Source of the DNA: Mycobacterium dioxanotrophicus
Lineage (GTDB): Bacteria; Actinomycetota; Actinomycetes; Mycobacteriales; Mycobacteriaceae
Assembly: GCF_002157835.1 (NCBI RefSeq)
Contig: NZ_CP020813.1
Coordinates: 1-64,000, forward strand
Reading direction: 5' to 3'
Length of the DNA stretch: 64,000 nucleotides
In this document: piece after piece, positions 8,565 through 17,970 of the stretch
How the letters are laid out: each line of letters opens with the position of its first letter
Position numbering within the stretch: the stretch's first letter is position 1
The notes under the pieces: model-generated
The model's database searches: none
Told to the model about the DNA's origin: nothing
Seen by the model: only the letters and a program-made list of their open reading frames with translations
Position numbers and translations under genes: made by a program

Positions 8565-9143
8565 CTACTCGCTCCCCGTCCGCACGCGGGCTCGCTGGCC
8601 ACCAATCGCGTCGATCTTCGACGGGTCGGCCCGGAATCGGCCTCCGTCTGCGAACACCGCTACCGCTGTTCTATGCGCGTTGCGAAGCACCGCCAGCGCA
8701 GCCTCATATCCAGCCCAGTCCACCACGCGCCACAGCACAGGCCCCATGTGCACGTCCACCCACCGCACCTCACTGCCCCCACGCTGCCGAACGCCGCACT
8801 GGGGCACCACTGACCATTCCGGCGGTCGCGTCCACGTCACCGACACCACCGACACGCCCGGCCACTCCTCACGCTGCTCCCCGAGCATCGCTGTGCCCAC
8901 AGCGCCACGCAGAGCCTCACGCACAGCACCGAACGCTTCCAGCACCGCGGACACCTGCGCCGCCGAGGTGAACCGCATCAGGACATCACCCCACTGCACC
9001 GACACCACCGCCAGGTCCGTTCGCGAATCCGACACCGAGATATGCCCCGGACTCGGTCGCACAACGACCAGCGTCTGGGTTACCAGCCCTGAGGGAATTA
9101 CCATTCGATCAACAACCCGAGAACCCAACACCGAAGCAGTCAC
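8565..9143 (-). CDS. Hypothetical protein
   Basis: 192 residues from a GTG at 9143, chosen because GGAAAGGGGA sits eight bases upstream. The sequence has alternating hydrophobic strands (for example LVVVRPSPGHISVS, GVSVVSVTWTRPP and LWRVVDWAGYEAALAVL) with no cysteines of note and no signal peptide, so a soluble alpha/beta protein is likely. No motif lets me name a function. It forms a pair with the following 130-residue gene. Confidence 0.55.
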   Translation of the reverse strand: MTASVLGSRVVDRMVIPSGLVTQTLVVVRPSPGHISVSDSRTDLAVVSVQWGDVLMRFTSAAQVSAVLEAFGAVREALRGAVGTAMLGEQREEWPGVSVVSVTWTRPPEWSVVPQCGVRQRGGSEVRWVDVHMGPVLWRVVDWAGYEAALAVLRNAHRTAVAVFADGGRFRADPSKIDAIGGQRARVRTGSE

Positions 9144-9418
9144 GACAGAATCCCCTTTCCGTGGGATACCAGGCCAGCCCAATAGCGTGCCATTACCGCC
9201 AATTCTACTGTGCTACACCGACAAAATGCGCCACACAGATGACCTCTCGATGTTCACGGCTGCCGCTGAGCGCCACCACCGCCCGCCTCCCCTCCCTCCT
9301 CCTACCCGACAGCTGTACACACGCCGCACCCTCCCCAACTCTGTGCGTGCCGGGTGGGGAGGGTGCGGCGCGGCGGGTGGTTGTCTTGCAGGCATAGCGG
9401 GGTGGTGCGATCTCGCCA

Positions 9419-10114
9419 TCAGCAGGTATCGACGTCTTCATTGTCGACGTTGACCGCTGTTGACCACCACCACACGTCGCCAAGGAGGCTCACAGCTGCG
9501 GCGGGCAAGACCATTCTGATCGTGCCGGCCGCGCTGGTGTCGGCGCCCCCGACCATGTTGTGGTTCATTGCCTGCCCATCGCGTGGTGACTCGAACCAGA
9601 AGTACTCCAGCGTCTGCCCGCCGAGCTCGTCGTAGCCCAGTTGGACGAAGTCTCCGTCCGGGTTACTCGCGAGTAGCGACCACAGCACTGGGGCGGTGGG
9701 AGGAACATCGCCGGTGTAGGTGATGGTCACCTCGGCGGTTGTGCCCTCCCATCCTGGGGTGTCTCCCACACGGACCTGCGTCGAGATCAGATCAACCGGT
9801 GCCCCAACTGTGGGCGAGGTACACATCGAGTCCTGGCCGGCCAGTGTCTTCCCGCGCGGAGGCGTTGCAGGCCCGTCTGATGTATCTGTATCCGGCGCGG
9901 CTGATCCACCTGGGGCGAGCGGTGGTGCCGGCGAACTGCTCGGCGCCATTCTCGGTGCAGCGACAGTTGTGGTCACCACTGGCGAGGAACGATCAGCCGG
10001 TGCTTCATTGCTGGTGCACGCAGCAACGAACCCGCACCCAACGACAACGGCTAGACCGACTCCGCGCAACGAATACTCCGTTCCCCGATTCAAACAAGCT
10101 ACGTGAGCCGCCAT
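9419..10114 (-). CDS. Putative lipoprotein
   Basis: 231 residues. From the ATG at 10114 a signal peptide runs to the lipobox VAAC (C33), followed by a Pro/Ser/Ala/Thr-rich linker (~60 residues) and a folded domain with beta strands and a WWWSTAVNVDN segment near the C-terminus. This is the architecture of a mycobacterial surface lipoprotein. The open frame extends upstream to 10291, but that part lacks lipoprotein features. About 300 bp without a clear gene (10115-10414) separate it from the EspC-like gene. Confidence 0.65.
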   Translation of the reverse strand: MAAHVACLNRGTEYSLRGVGLAVVVGCGFVAACTSNEAPADRSSPVVTTTVAAPRMAPSSSPAPPLAPGGSAAPDTDTSDGPATPPRGKTLAGQDSMCTSPTVGAPVDLISTQVRVGDTPGWEGTTAEVTITYTGDVPPTAPVLWSLLASNPDGDFVQLGYDELGGQTLEYFWFESPRDGQAMNHNMVGGADTSAAGTIRMVLPAAAVSLLGDVWWWSTAVNVDNEDVDTC

Positions 10115-10414
10115 CGCGAAACCGGAGGCTTGCCGATCTGCTGTCGCGGAGCAGCGGAATGGTGTGTTGGCGACGCCGCACGCCGTTCGCGACAGACCGG
10201 CTGCCTGCCGGGAGTTTCGATCACCCTTTTCGAATATGTGTGGGTACAACGGTTGCCCTGGTGTCGTCAGGCTGCTGGTGAAGACCGCCACAGGTCACGC
10301 AGTAGCCGCGCTGAACCCAATGATCAACACCGTTGGGACTGATCCACGCCCCGGTCCATGCATTGCTGTTGTTCCGCACGGCCTCGTCTTCCCCTTGGGC
10401 ACGTGGGCCGCAGT

Positions 10415-10873
10415 TTAAGTGATCCGCACCGGAGCCAGGCCACCGCTTACGCTGGGCCCCGGGCCGGCGCCCGCGGGCCCGGTGGGCAGCGGCTGAATGC
10501 TGCCCTCGGTGAAATCGCCCCAGTTAGGGTCGGCGTATCCACCAGGACCGTCGAAAGCGCCGACCGGCGTAGCCTCCACCGACCCGACTCGCTGTGCACC
10601 GTCTTGATCGGAGGTTGTGTAGCGCTGCGAGGCATCCCGGAGGTCATCTGCGTGGCGCTCGTACCGGCTGGCCACGTACGCTCCTGCCGCTTGCAGAGCC
10701 GCTTGGAACTCGCCAAACGCGGCGGTGAATGCGGCCCCGACCGGCCCGTATCCCGATTCCATCGCCGCAACCACCGAAGGGTCTGCCTGGCAATCGGCCT
10801 GGACCTCGGCGCCGACGGTCCGGCAGGACTCGGCGTAGGAGTCAACGGCGTGTGTATCGACTTCAAGCGCCAT
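10415..10873 (-). CDS. EspC-like ESX secretion-associated protein
   Basis: 152 residues. The first ~90 are a helical hairpin typical of the EspC family (for example ESGYGPVGAAFTAAFGEFQ followed by RYERHADDLRDASQRY). A Gly/Pro-rich tail of ~60 residues follows. EspC proteins are type VII (ESX) substrates or secretion partners in mycobacteria. A paralogue sharing the GYGPVGA core is encoded at 30480-30779. No ESX membrane apparatus (EccB-E, MycP) is present in the window, so export would need a host system or the neighbouring T4SS. Confidence 0.78.
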   Translation of the reverse strand: MALEVDTHAVDSYAESCRTVGAEVQADCQADPSVVAAMESGYGPVGAAFTAAFGEFQAALQAAGAYVASRYERHADDLRDASQRYTTSDQDGAQRVGSVEATPVGAFDGPGGYADPNWGDFTEGSIQPLPTGPAGAGPGPSVSGGLAPVRIT

Positions 10874-11088
10874 GGGCGGCTACCTCCCCTTGTGTGGCCT
10901 GTGGGGCCAAGTTTACCGCCATCGACCAGAAGCACCCCCGGGCTCGACCGGAGGCATTTGTTGCAACGTCGAACCCCTATCCGCGAGCCACCCCGAACAT
11001 GGCACATCTGTCAGACTGCCCAGATGAAAACGGTCCGCCCCCTCGGACCCGCCTACGCGCGGGCCCGGACGACCGCGGTGGCGACCCG

Positions 11089-12054
11089 ATGAGCGGCCGG
11101 CGCGCTTCGCCGACCTGGGCCGCAACCAGCGTCCCCGAGATCCGCCAGCGGTGGTGCAACGCTCTCGATGCAGTAGCTCACCGCTTCTCCGATGTTGGGC
11201 TAGCCCCACCAGCCCCGTTCCACGACCGCGCGTCGGCAGCCCGCCGTCAGCAGATGCAGGACCAACTAGCCGCACAGCTGCGGGTCATGCAGACCGAGAC
11301 AGCCGCCCTACGCGACGCCGAGTTGTTCTGGGTAACGCGTCCGATGGTCGATTTCATCGTCGAAGCAGCGTTGTCATTGCCGGAGTGGACACCGGCGCTC
11401 GCGATCCCTTGTCCCAACGGTCTGCTCTGCTGGGCTAAGCCCGCCGGTTTGGTGCCGTTCGGCGCGCCCGGCTCCGCGACCGCCGACGTCAACTGGGACG
11501 GGGTCTGGTGGTGGACCCGCCCCGATGGTTTCCTTCAGCTCGCGCCGGCGAGCCGGTTCGCCAAGCACGCCGACCTGCTGGAGCCGTATCAGGTGACCAC
11601 CCCACTCTGGGCGGCCACGAGCATCGTGGTCGATCCCCGCGCTAATCGCACCGCAGAGGCCAACGGCTCCGAGGATGCTCATCCGTTCATCAGTGTCGTC
11701 GGCGCTACCTGGCTATTGATGAATCAGGCCAGCACTCAGACGCGCACCCTTTCAGATCCTTCCGGCACCCGACTAGGTGAGCCGACGCGGCAGAAGGGCT
11801 CCGGAACCACGGAGCCGGCGCAGGTGACCCTTGTCGACATTCGGCACAGCACTGAGCCTGCCAATCCTGCCGAAAGCACTGACGAGTCCAATCGCCAGTA
11901 CAGCCACCGCTGGTGGGTGCGCCCCCACTGGCGCCAGCAGGCCAAGGGCCCGAACCGGAGCCTGCGCGAGCCGAAATGGATTGGCCCCCATATCAAAGGA
12001 CCCGGTGATGCGCCCCTGATCGAAAAGCCGCGGGTCAACGTCCTTCGTCGCTGA
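11089..12054 (+). CDS. Conserved hypothetical plasmid/phage protein
   Basis: 321 residues from the ATG at 11089 (MSGRRASPTWAATSVPEIRQ); ATG 10999 is a longer option. The N-terminal part is helical and the middle Trp-rich (VNWDGVWWWTRPDG). The C-terminal ~45 residues contain VRPHWRQQAKGPNRSLREPK and KWIGPHIKGPGDAPLIEK, which resemble a C-terminal module seen in many actinobacterial phage and plasmid proteins of unknown role. It is followed after ~110 bp by two more same-strand genes of unknown function. Confidence 0.6.
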   Translation: MSGRRASPTWAATSVPEIRQRWCNALDAVAHRFSDVGLAPPAPFHDRASAARRQQMQDQLAAQLRVMQTETAALRDAELFWVTRPMVDFIVEAALSLPEWTPALAIPCPNGLLCWAKPAGLVPFGAPGSATADVNWDGVWWWTRPDGFLQLAPASRFAKHADLLEPYQVTTPLWAATSIVVDPRANRTAEANGSEDAHPFISVVGATWLLMNQASTQTRTLSDPSGTRLGEPTRQKGSGTTEPAQVTLVDIRHSTEPANPAESTDESNRQYSHRWWVRPHWRQQAKGPNRSLREPKWIGPHIKGPGDAPLIEKPRVNVLRR

Positions 12055-12166
12055 CGGTCCGTTGATGCCGCAAGTTGGCGAATAGCAACTCTGGCAATTC
12101 GAATCGCCGGCCGCCGTGTGGAACGTAGTCTGATCAAGGCAACCGTGAGTGGCCCGGGGGATGCAA

Positions 12167-12754
12167 ATGACCGAGTACGACGCAGCTATTCCTGATGAGG
12201 CGTTAGCGGCCCTCGATGCCGTCCCATGGGACATCTCACGTCCACCGCGTCACACGCCCCCAGATCTGCTAGCGAAGTTCCCGGCGGCAATGGTGGTGGA
12301 CGAGACTCTGGTCTGGGCATCGATTCGGTGGCCTAAGTCCGTTGGCCGGCCAACGACGAAGCATCTTCATCAGGGCTTTGATATTCAGATGTACCGCAAG
12401 GACAAGGTCTATGGGCTGGAAAACGGGGCTGAGCGAGATTGGGATATCAATACCCCCATGGCCAGAATGAGTGTGCGAGATAGCAACGCCGACAACGATT
12501 ATCACTACGGCGTCCACATTGTCGCGCACATGCATTCCACAGGAAACAAGGACAGCAAGGGCAGAGATATGCTCTACACCGCCGAGGTGGCGCTTCTGCC
12601 TGGGATCAAATGGACTTCGCCGGCCGCATTGTTCACACAGGGCCGATACCGGACCGTTGATCCCCCAAAGCGGTGGTTCTCATTCCCGGGCCCGGTACGA
12701 CTAGACCCCTTCACCGTGCAGTTCGTCGTTCCCGAGTTTCACTTCCGGGCGTAA
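12167..12754 (+). CDS. Hypothetical protein
   Basis: 195 residues if read from ATG 12167, which has GGGGG seven bases upstream; GTG 12149 and ATG 12161 are in-frame alternatives. Composition is balanced, with many His and aromatic residues (NDYHYGVHIVAHMHSTG) that might form a metal site, and a beta-rich C-terminus ending VQFVVPEFHFRA. No family recognised. Codon use here is less GC-biased than in the neighbours, a possible sign of separate acquisition. Confidence 0.6.
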   Translation: MTEYDAAIPDEALAALDAVPWDISRPPRHTPPDLLAKFPAAMVVDETLVWASIRWPKSVGRPTTKHLHQGFDIQMYRKDKVYGLENGAERDWDINTPMARMSVRDSNADNDYHYGVHIVAHMHSTGNKDSKGRDMLYTAEVALLPGIKWTSPAALFTQGRYRTVDPPKRWFSFPGPVRLDPFTVQFVVPEFHFRA

Positions 12755-12879
12755 CGACCTGCGGGTGCGCACCAAAGCGAAAGAGGCCCACGCACTAGCC
12801 GAGGCGCTGACTTACTCCGCGAGCTAACTCGTACAGTTTTCTCCTCTCTTTCGCGGACCTACTGGCTTAGCCTGGTTTC

Positions 12880-14031
12880 ATGGGCAGCAGCGAGACCACC
12901 GGCAACGCCGGAGTCGACTTCATCAACGACCCCGACCTGCGTATACGGGATCTGTCATACACCGGCAGTCGTATGCGCCAGCTGGTTGATCTCGCCAAGG
13001 GATCGTTCGTCGACATGGGCTTCGGGCCACGCAATGGGGACTCCGACAGCTACGACGCCACCGTCGACGAGGAGTGGCCAAGAGACCGCCTAGAGATCTA
13101 CATCAAAGATAAGCCTCGTGGCCCCGGCTATGTCTGCGACATCGTCTACTACTGCGAAGATCTGCCCGTCACTGTGTATGCGGTTCTGATCAACCGCGGC
13201 CGCGGACTTGAGGTCGCCGAGCTGGAGCTGTTCCGCCGCAACTGGGGCTGCTTCGACGACCACGACAACTACCTGCATCCCGATGACCAAGACCCTATCG
13301 ACCCCGACGAGCCCACGACCCTGATCACAAGCGATACGCTGCGCCGCATCCCGCTCGGGGACATCCTCGCTCGCGTCGAACGCGACCTGCCCGATGATGC
13401 GTGGCGCAACGAGGGCATACAGCAGATGCCCGGGAACACACGCCTGCGGGTCGAGGACCTCTCCGGCGATCAGCGTCGAGCCCTGGAGAACACAGCCACG
13501 GTGACCGCGAGGCGCAAGGGGCGCCCGGAACTCAGCGACGAGCTGCTGATCGAGGTCGCCGAGGCCTACATCGATGAAGCAGCCCGCGGCCGCGGGGCGA
13601 TCGGCCGCCTCTCAACAACGTTCGACCGACCTGAACCGACCATCCGCGACTGGATAGCCACAGCACGCAAACGCGAATTCCTCGCTCCCACCACACCAGG
13701 CCGGCGCGGGGCCGCTCCCGGCCCCAAACTGCCCCGCCCGCCTCGGGCGTATGCGGCACCAGACCTCACTCGGGCACGCAGACGTACGGTGCTGCGGATG
13801 ATCGAGAGGGATCGCATTCTTGATGCCGACATCGGCGAGGACGCCTTGCTCTTGTACACCGTGTCCGGCCTGGTATGCAACGAGGTTGGGGTGGCCAAGA
13901 TGGATGCGCTGCAGGCAGCGATGCAGGACCCACAGGTGCTCGACGCGGCGCTGAACATTCTGAATAAGGCGCGGCGCCGTCACGCCGCTGCGGCCGCCAG
14001 GAGCGGCAGCAGCGCTTCTCAACCACGCTAA
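12880..14031 (+). CDS. Hypothetical protein with a helix-turn-helix-like segment
   Basis: 383 residues. A -10-like TAGCCT at 12868-12873 ends six bases before the ATG, suggesting a leaderless transcript and supporting this start. The N-terminal ~150 residues are acidic; residues ~200-270 contain an HTH-like region (RLSTTFDRPEPTIRDWIATA, then KREFLAPTTPGRRG) of the kind seen in plasmid and phage proteins of actinobacteria. The C-terminus is helical and basic. A DNA-binding role is likely, the target unknown. Confidence 0.6.
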   Translation: MGSSETTGNAGVDFINDPDLRIRDLSYTGSRMRQLVDLAKGSFVDMGFGPRNGDSDSYDATVDEEWPRDRLEIYIKDKPRGPGYVCDIVYYCEDLPVTVYAVLINRGRGLEVAELELFRRNWGCFDDHDNYLHPDDQDPIDPDEPTTLITSDTLRRIPLGDILARVERDLPDDAWRNEGIQQMPGNTRLRVEDLSGDQRRALENTATVTARRKGRPELSDELLIEVAEAYIDEAARGRGAIGRLSTTFDRPEPTIRDWIATARKREFLAPTTPGRRGAAPGPKLPRPPRAYAAPDLTRARRRTVLRMIERDRILDADIGEDALLLYTVSGLVCNEVGVAKMDALQAAMQDPQVLDAALNILNKARRRHAAAAARSGSSASQPR

Positions 14032-14147
14032 GCCGCGCAGTGGGCCCGGGTTTGCGGTGGTCTGGATAACCGCCTTTCCTCGTGAGTCAATGGAGTGAAT
14101 CTATCTGCGCCGCTATGGCTTACGTACTCACGAAGGTGGTTGCCGTC

Positions 14148-14387
14148 ATGTCTGCACACTCCCCGGCCGACGTGTTGGCGGCATCGCGGCTGAGCCTGCA
14201 CAGCGCGGTCAACGCCGAGTCCGCCGAGCGGCGACGGATGTTCTGCGTGGACGCTGGCGATCTGGCGGCGACCGTTGCACTGGATCCGACCGCCTCGGCC
14301 GCTGAGCGTGACCGCGCCGCTCTCTACGCCGACGAGGCGCGCGGCATGCTCGATGCCCTTCGCCGCTGCGGGGCCGGCCATGGCTGA
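14148..14387 (+). CDS. Small hypothetical protein
   Basis: 79 residues from ATG 14148 (MSAHSPADVLAASRLSLHSA), helical and Ala/Arg-rich, with one strong amphipathic stretch (ERDRAALYADEARGMLDALR). An earlier in-frame start exists at 14082. Its stop overlaps the start of the split sce7726-type gene (ATG 14380), so the two were probably co-translated. It could be the partner or antidote of that gene; this is speculation from arrangement only. Confidence 0.5.
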   Translation: MSAHSPADVLAASRLSLHSAVNAESAERRRMFCVDAGDLAATVALDPTASAAERDRAALYADEARGMLDALRRCGAGHG

Positions 14388-14637
14388 CTTCGGTCGCGCG
14401 CTGGCGCTAGCCTTCACCACCCGAACCATCCGCCAGCTCGCCGCCCAACATCACCCACTCCCGTCTGATCGGCTCGCCCCCGTCGCAGAGCTCGCCGGCC
14501 CGGACGACACCCTGGGGAACGCATTCGACTTGGCTTACGCCGAGCTTGCCAGCCGGTATCGCTGTGAGTACGTCTTCGTCAACAGCCTGATCCACACACT
14601 GAGCGCACCGCGGAGCACCAGCAATGCCATCAGCTGA
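14380..14637 (+). pseudogene. sce7726-family gene, 5' part (interrupted)
   Basis: The first 85 codons (MADFGRALALAFTTRTIRQL and on, including AYAELASRYRCEYVFVNSL) form the N-terminal half of an sce7726-family protein. The frame is broken after codon AGC at 14632-14634 by an IS21-family element. Removing the element and one copy of the CAGC duplication joins this frame exactly to the 3' part at 17314, restoring a ~303-residue protein. The family is often found in mobile DNA and its function is not established. Confidence 0.8.
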
Positions 14638-14776
14638 TGGCGCTAAAGAAGACTGCCCAGAGATGCTAAGCGAAATTGCCCAGTTGGCTTGAGTGGCTAA
14701 GGTTAGCAGGTTCGTCGTTGCAGGGGAACGATTGTGCCGTCGCCGGGGGTGCTGGGGCGGGCAGCTTCTGGAGTGG

Positions 14777-15001
14777 TCAGCAAAGCGACGATGGTGATGG
14801 GTTCGCCGCAATGCGGGCAGGAACGGGTGGCGGCCGGCTGTGGGCGGGTGGCCGGGCCTCGGTGACGGTGGCGGCGGTGTCGCTGTGTTTGCGTTGCTCC
14901 CAGGCGTGTTTGCGGCAGCGGTCTGAGCAGTAGATCTTGGTCGGTGTGGTGGCGGTGAATTCGGTCCAGCAGGCTTGGCAGGAACGGGTCTCAGCTGACA
15001 T
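14777..15001 (-). CDS. Small zinc-finger-like protein of IS21 element B
   Basis: About 74 residues from ATG 15001 (MSAETRSCQACWTEF), overlapping the istB stop. It has a CxxC pair near residue 8 and a C-x3-C pair (YCSDRCRKHAWEQR), a treble-clef-like pattern, followed by a Pro-rich tail. Such small accessory frames sit beyond istB in some mycobacterial IS21 elements; whether it is expressed is unknown. Confidence 0.5.
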   Translation of the reverse strand: MSAETRSCQACWTEFTATTPTKIYCSDRCRKHAWEQRKHSDTAATVTEARPPAHSRPPPVPARIAANPSPSSLC

Positions 15002-15798
15002 GGGCGGCGACCGCCTTACGCATCGTTTCGGCGGTGGCTTGGTGGTTGCGCAGCCGGTAGCTGGGTCCGTCGATACCGACCACGGTGGCGCGGTGCAGTA
15101 GCCTGTCCAACATGGCGGCTGCGACGGTGGCGTCTCCGAAAGCGGTTGCCCAGTCAGCGATCCCAACATTGGTTGTCAGAATCGTACTCGACTTCAGATA
15201 CCGTTGGTTGATCACCTGGAACAACGCGGATGCCCATCGCCGGGCAGCGGAAGGTAGCCAAGTTCGTCAATCACCAACAGTTTCGGTCCGGCGAAGAACC
15301 GCATGCAGGTGTGCCAGCGGCCTTCCAGGGCGGCTTTGTGGCAGCGGGCCGCCAGGTCGGCGGCGGTGGTGAAATACACCCGGTGGCCGGCCTCGACCGC
15401 GCCGCGGGCCAACGCGACGGCCAGCATGGTCTTGCCGACCCCGGGTGGGCCGACGAACAGCACGTTGGCCGCGTCGTCGAGGAAGCGCAGACTGGCCAGG
15501 TCGTTGATCAGTTTGGCGTCGACCCGGGCTGGGCGGCGAAATCGAAATCGGCCATGGTCCAGGGTTCGGGCAGACAGGCGAACCGCAACCGTGAGGTCAG
15601 CCGGCGGGCTTCGGTGGCGTTGACCTCGATCTCCAACAGCCGCTCCAAAGCGGCGGTCAGGGACAGGTTTTCGGCGCGGGCGGCATCGAGGATGCGGGGT
15701 AGCGCTTCGGCTGCGTCGCCGAGTTTCAGATAGGACAGATGTGCCCGGAGTTGTTGGTATCGGCGGGCTTCGCTCATCTGTGGGACGGTTTTGCTCAA
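14991..15798 (-). pseudogene. istB: IS21-family helper ATPase IstB (two frameshifts)
   Basis: Three frames join into a full IstB: N-terminus around MSEARRYQQLRAHLSYLKLG, Walker A PPGVGKTMLAVALA, Walker B LLVIDELGYLPLPG, and C-terminus from FQVINQRYLKSSTILTTN to AAHVS. The switches near 15525 and 15233 are each repaired by one G. The likely start is TTG 15798 or ATG 15778, just after the istA stop at 15803. Confidence 0.85.
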
Positions 15799-15802
15799 GG
15801 GG

Positions 15803-17162
15803 TTACTCCTGGTTCTGTTCGGTTGGATGGTGTTGGGAACAACGGATAGCCGTGCTGCGGTCGCCGCATAGACGGCCAGATCGATCACTACCTTCTGGGC
15901 GGGATCGTTCGCCGGGGCACCACGCAGCCGCGCGGCCTCGGCAACGGCGGCCACCGAGGGCGGTCGCCGGGTCTTATGAGTGCAAGGCCTGGCCGTCGAG
16001 AACCCCGATAGCACTGCCTGTTCGAGCGCGACGACGTGACCGGCATCGCGCACCACCGCGCCGCTGCCGTCGACCGCGCGGCGGTGCGCGGCAACAACGG
16101 CTCCCGATGCCGTGGTCAATTGCACGGTGTCAGAGCCCAGGCGGTGGGTGACGGTCACCGTGGCCCGGCCAGCCCCGGCGGCACCGAGTACTGATTGCCC
16201 GCCAGGACACCAACGCTTGTGGAGTGACGATGCGGTGTTCGGTCAACTCGGCCGGATACGAACCCGTCGGCAGTGACCGTAGTGGTTCGGCATCGGCCAG
16301 GGCGCCGACGGTGGTGGCCTGCCCGTCGCGGCGCCGGCGGCGCCCGTCGAGCTTCACGCACAGCCGGTCCAGCGACGCCTGGGCTTGCTCGATCGTGGTG
16401 TCGTCGGTGACGGTGCGCCACCAGCGTTGGGCGGCAGCGTGATTGGACTTCTCCACCACACCCTTGCGGTTGCCCCGTCGTGGCGGGCACACATCGACGG
16501 CGACAGCGTAGTGTTTGGCCACCCCGGCGAACGCCGCGGTGATCCGGCCCGATTCGGGATGACATACCGTGGCCATCCGGTCGAACCGCCACCGCTGGGT
16601 GACCCCACCCAACCGGATGCTGACCGCCTCGATCGCTTCCACGACGTGCGCGAAGTCCTCGGCCGGGGCCAGCGCCCGCGCCAGCGGCTCGAATGGGCCA
16701 ACGCCCCGACCAGCAGGTGGGCATGCCGGTCAGCCGCCCACGATGCTGGTGGATCGGGCAGCTCGACCCAGTCCCACTGAGTCTCGACCCCGGCGGATGA
16801 TCGATGACCGCGACGTCGCGGCCCTTGACCGACTGACACGGCTCGCAATGCGGTCGCAGCCCCAGGTTTCGGATTGCCAGGGTCAGCGACGGATACGAGC
16901 CGGTAAAACCTAGCTCGACGAGTTCGTCGAACAGGGTTGAGGCCCACAGGTGCGGATCGTCAGCCAGGCGGATCCGGCAGTACTCGACGAACGGATCGAT
17001 CACCAGCGGTTCAGAGCGTTGGCGTTGCCCGGGTACTCGTTCCCCAGCCAGATAGGCCCGAACGGTTCGGCGATTGATCCCGAGATGGCGAGCGATCGCC
17101 GATATCGACCAACCCTGCTCCCGAAGCGCATGCGCTTCCACATCACCCTCCAGCGACAGCAA
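15803..17162 (-). pseudogene. istA: IS21-family transposase IstA (about five frameshifts)
   Basis: Starts MLSLEGDVEAHALREQGWSI with an N-terminal helix-turn-helix (ISAIARHLGINRRTVRAYLA), continues through the integrase core (WDWVELPDPP region, AVSIRLGGVTQRWRFD) and ends ..EQNQE at TAA 15805-15803. Frame switches near 16790, 16696, 16204, 16165 and 15825 are each repaired by a single base in a G or C run. If those are sequencing errors the transposase is intact. Confidence 0.82.
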
Positions 17163-17313
17163 ACGACGGCCCTCCCATTCATCAGCGGAAACACAACTCC
17201 GCTGACGATGAGCAGAACCCCGACAAGCAGTCCGACGACACGCCGAACCACCGCTGCCAACTGGGCACTTTCAATTAGCGAGACTGAGCACTTTCACTTA
17301 GCGCCATCACAGC

Positions 17314-17970
17314 GGGGTGCGGGTCTCGATGTCGATCGCTGACCTGATCGTCGCCGACAAGTCTGCCGCTGCGTACGAGATCAAAACCGGCCTCGACAGC
17401 TTCACTCGACTGGACATGCAGATGCTCTGCTATAGCAAGTGTTTCGAGTATGTCAACGTGGTGACCACACGCCAGAAGGCAAGCCGGGCGGGCGCGCAGA
17501 CGGCCGCCCACATCGGCGTGGTGGCGCTCACCGATGACGGCGCTCTCGATGTGGTGCGCTCGGCCGCCGGCGGGCTGTCTCGTCTCGACATATCCTCGCT
17601 GTTTCGCGTCCTGCGTCGTGGCGAGCTACTGACAATCCTCGGCCGCCATGTCGGCTACAGCATCGATGTGCCCAGCGCCCAAATCTATCGCCGACTCAAC
17701 GCACTGTTCATGCAACTGCCGCTCGACACCGCGTACGGCGAGTTCGTCGCCGCGCTGCGTGAGCGCGACCTACGCTCACGCCAAGCTGCCCGGGACGCGC
17801 AATTGCCCGCATCGCTGAGTGCCGCAGCCTCGGGTTTGAGCCTCACTCCGCCGGGGTGGCGGCGGCTGGCCGCGCAGCTCGGCCGTCCGGCCCACGAGTT
17901 CCGGACCCGCGGCGCACAGAGCCACGGTCACGGGTCAATCAGGAACTTCAACAGCTTTTCGATCCGGTAG
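17314..17970 (+). pseudogene. sce7726-family gene, 3' part
   Basis: Continuation of the frame broken at 14634. It carries the family-typical core YEIKTGLDSFTRLDMQM and CFEYVNVVTTRQ, reminiscent of a PD-(D/E)xK-like E-x-K element, and a C-terminal helical region. A GTG at 17317 could in principle start translation of this fragment, but there is no obvious Shine-Dalgarno. The last 43 bp overlap the convergent minus-strand gene at 17928. Confidence 0.78.

Larger units (their letters stand above)
14635..17309 (-). mobile_element. IS21-family element B, complete with inverted ends
   Basis: The element is bounded by TGATGGCGCTAA (14635-14646) and TTAGCGCCATCA (17298-17309), perfect 12-bp inverted ends, and flanked by a 4-bp duplication CAGC (14631-14634 and 17310-17313). 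Each end carries two internal repeats (near 14640-14690 and 17265-17305, core GCACTTTCA..TTAGCG). It contains istA, istB and a small zinc-finger frame, all on the minus strand, and it disrupts an sce7726-family gene. Confidence 0.93.

Noticed and set aside
8213..9453. Two long plus-strand frames opposite the hypothetical genes at 8.2-9.1 kb
   Set aside because: They are Pro/Ser/Thr/His-rich shadow frames; the minus-strand frames have normal protein composition and a ribosome site at 9143.
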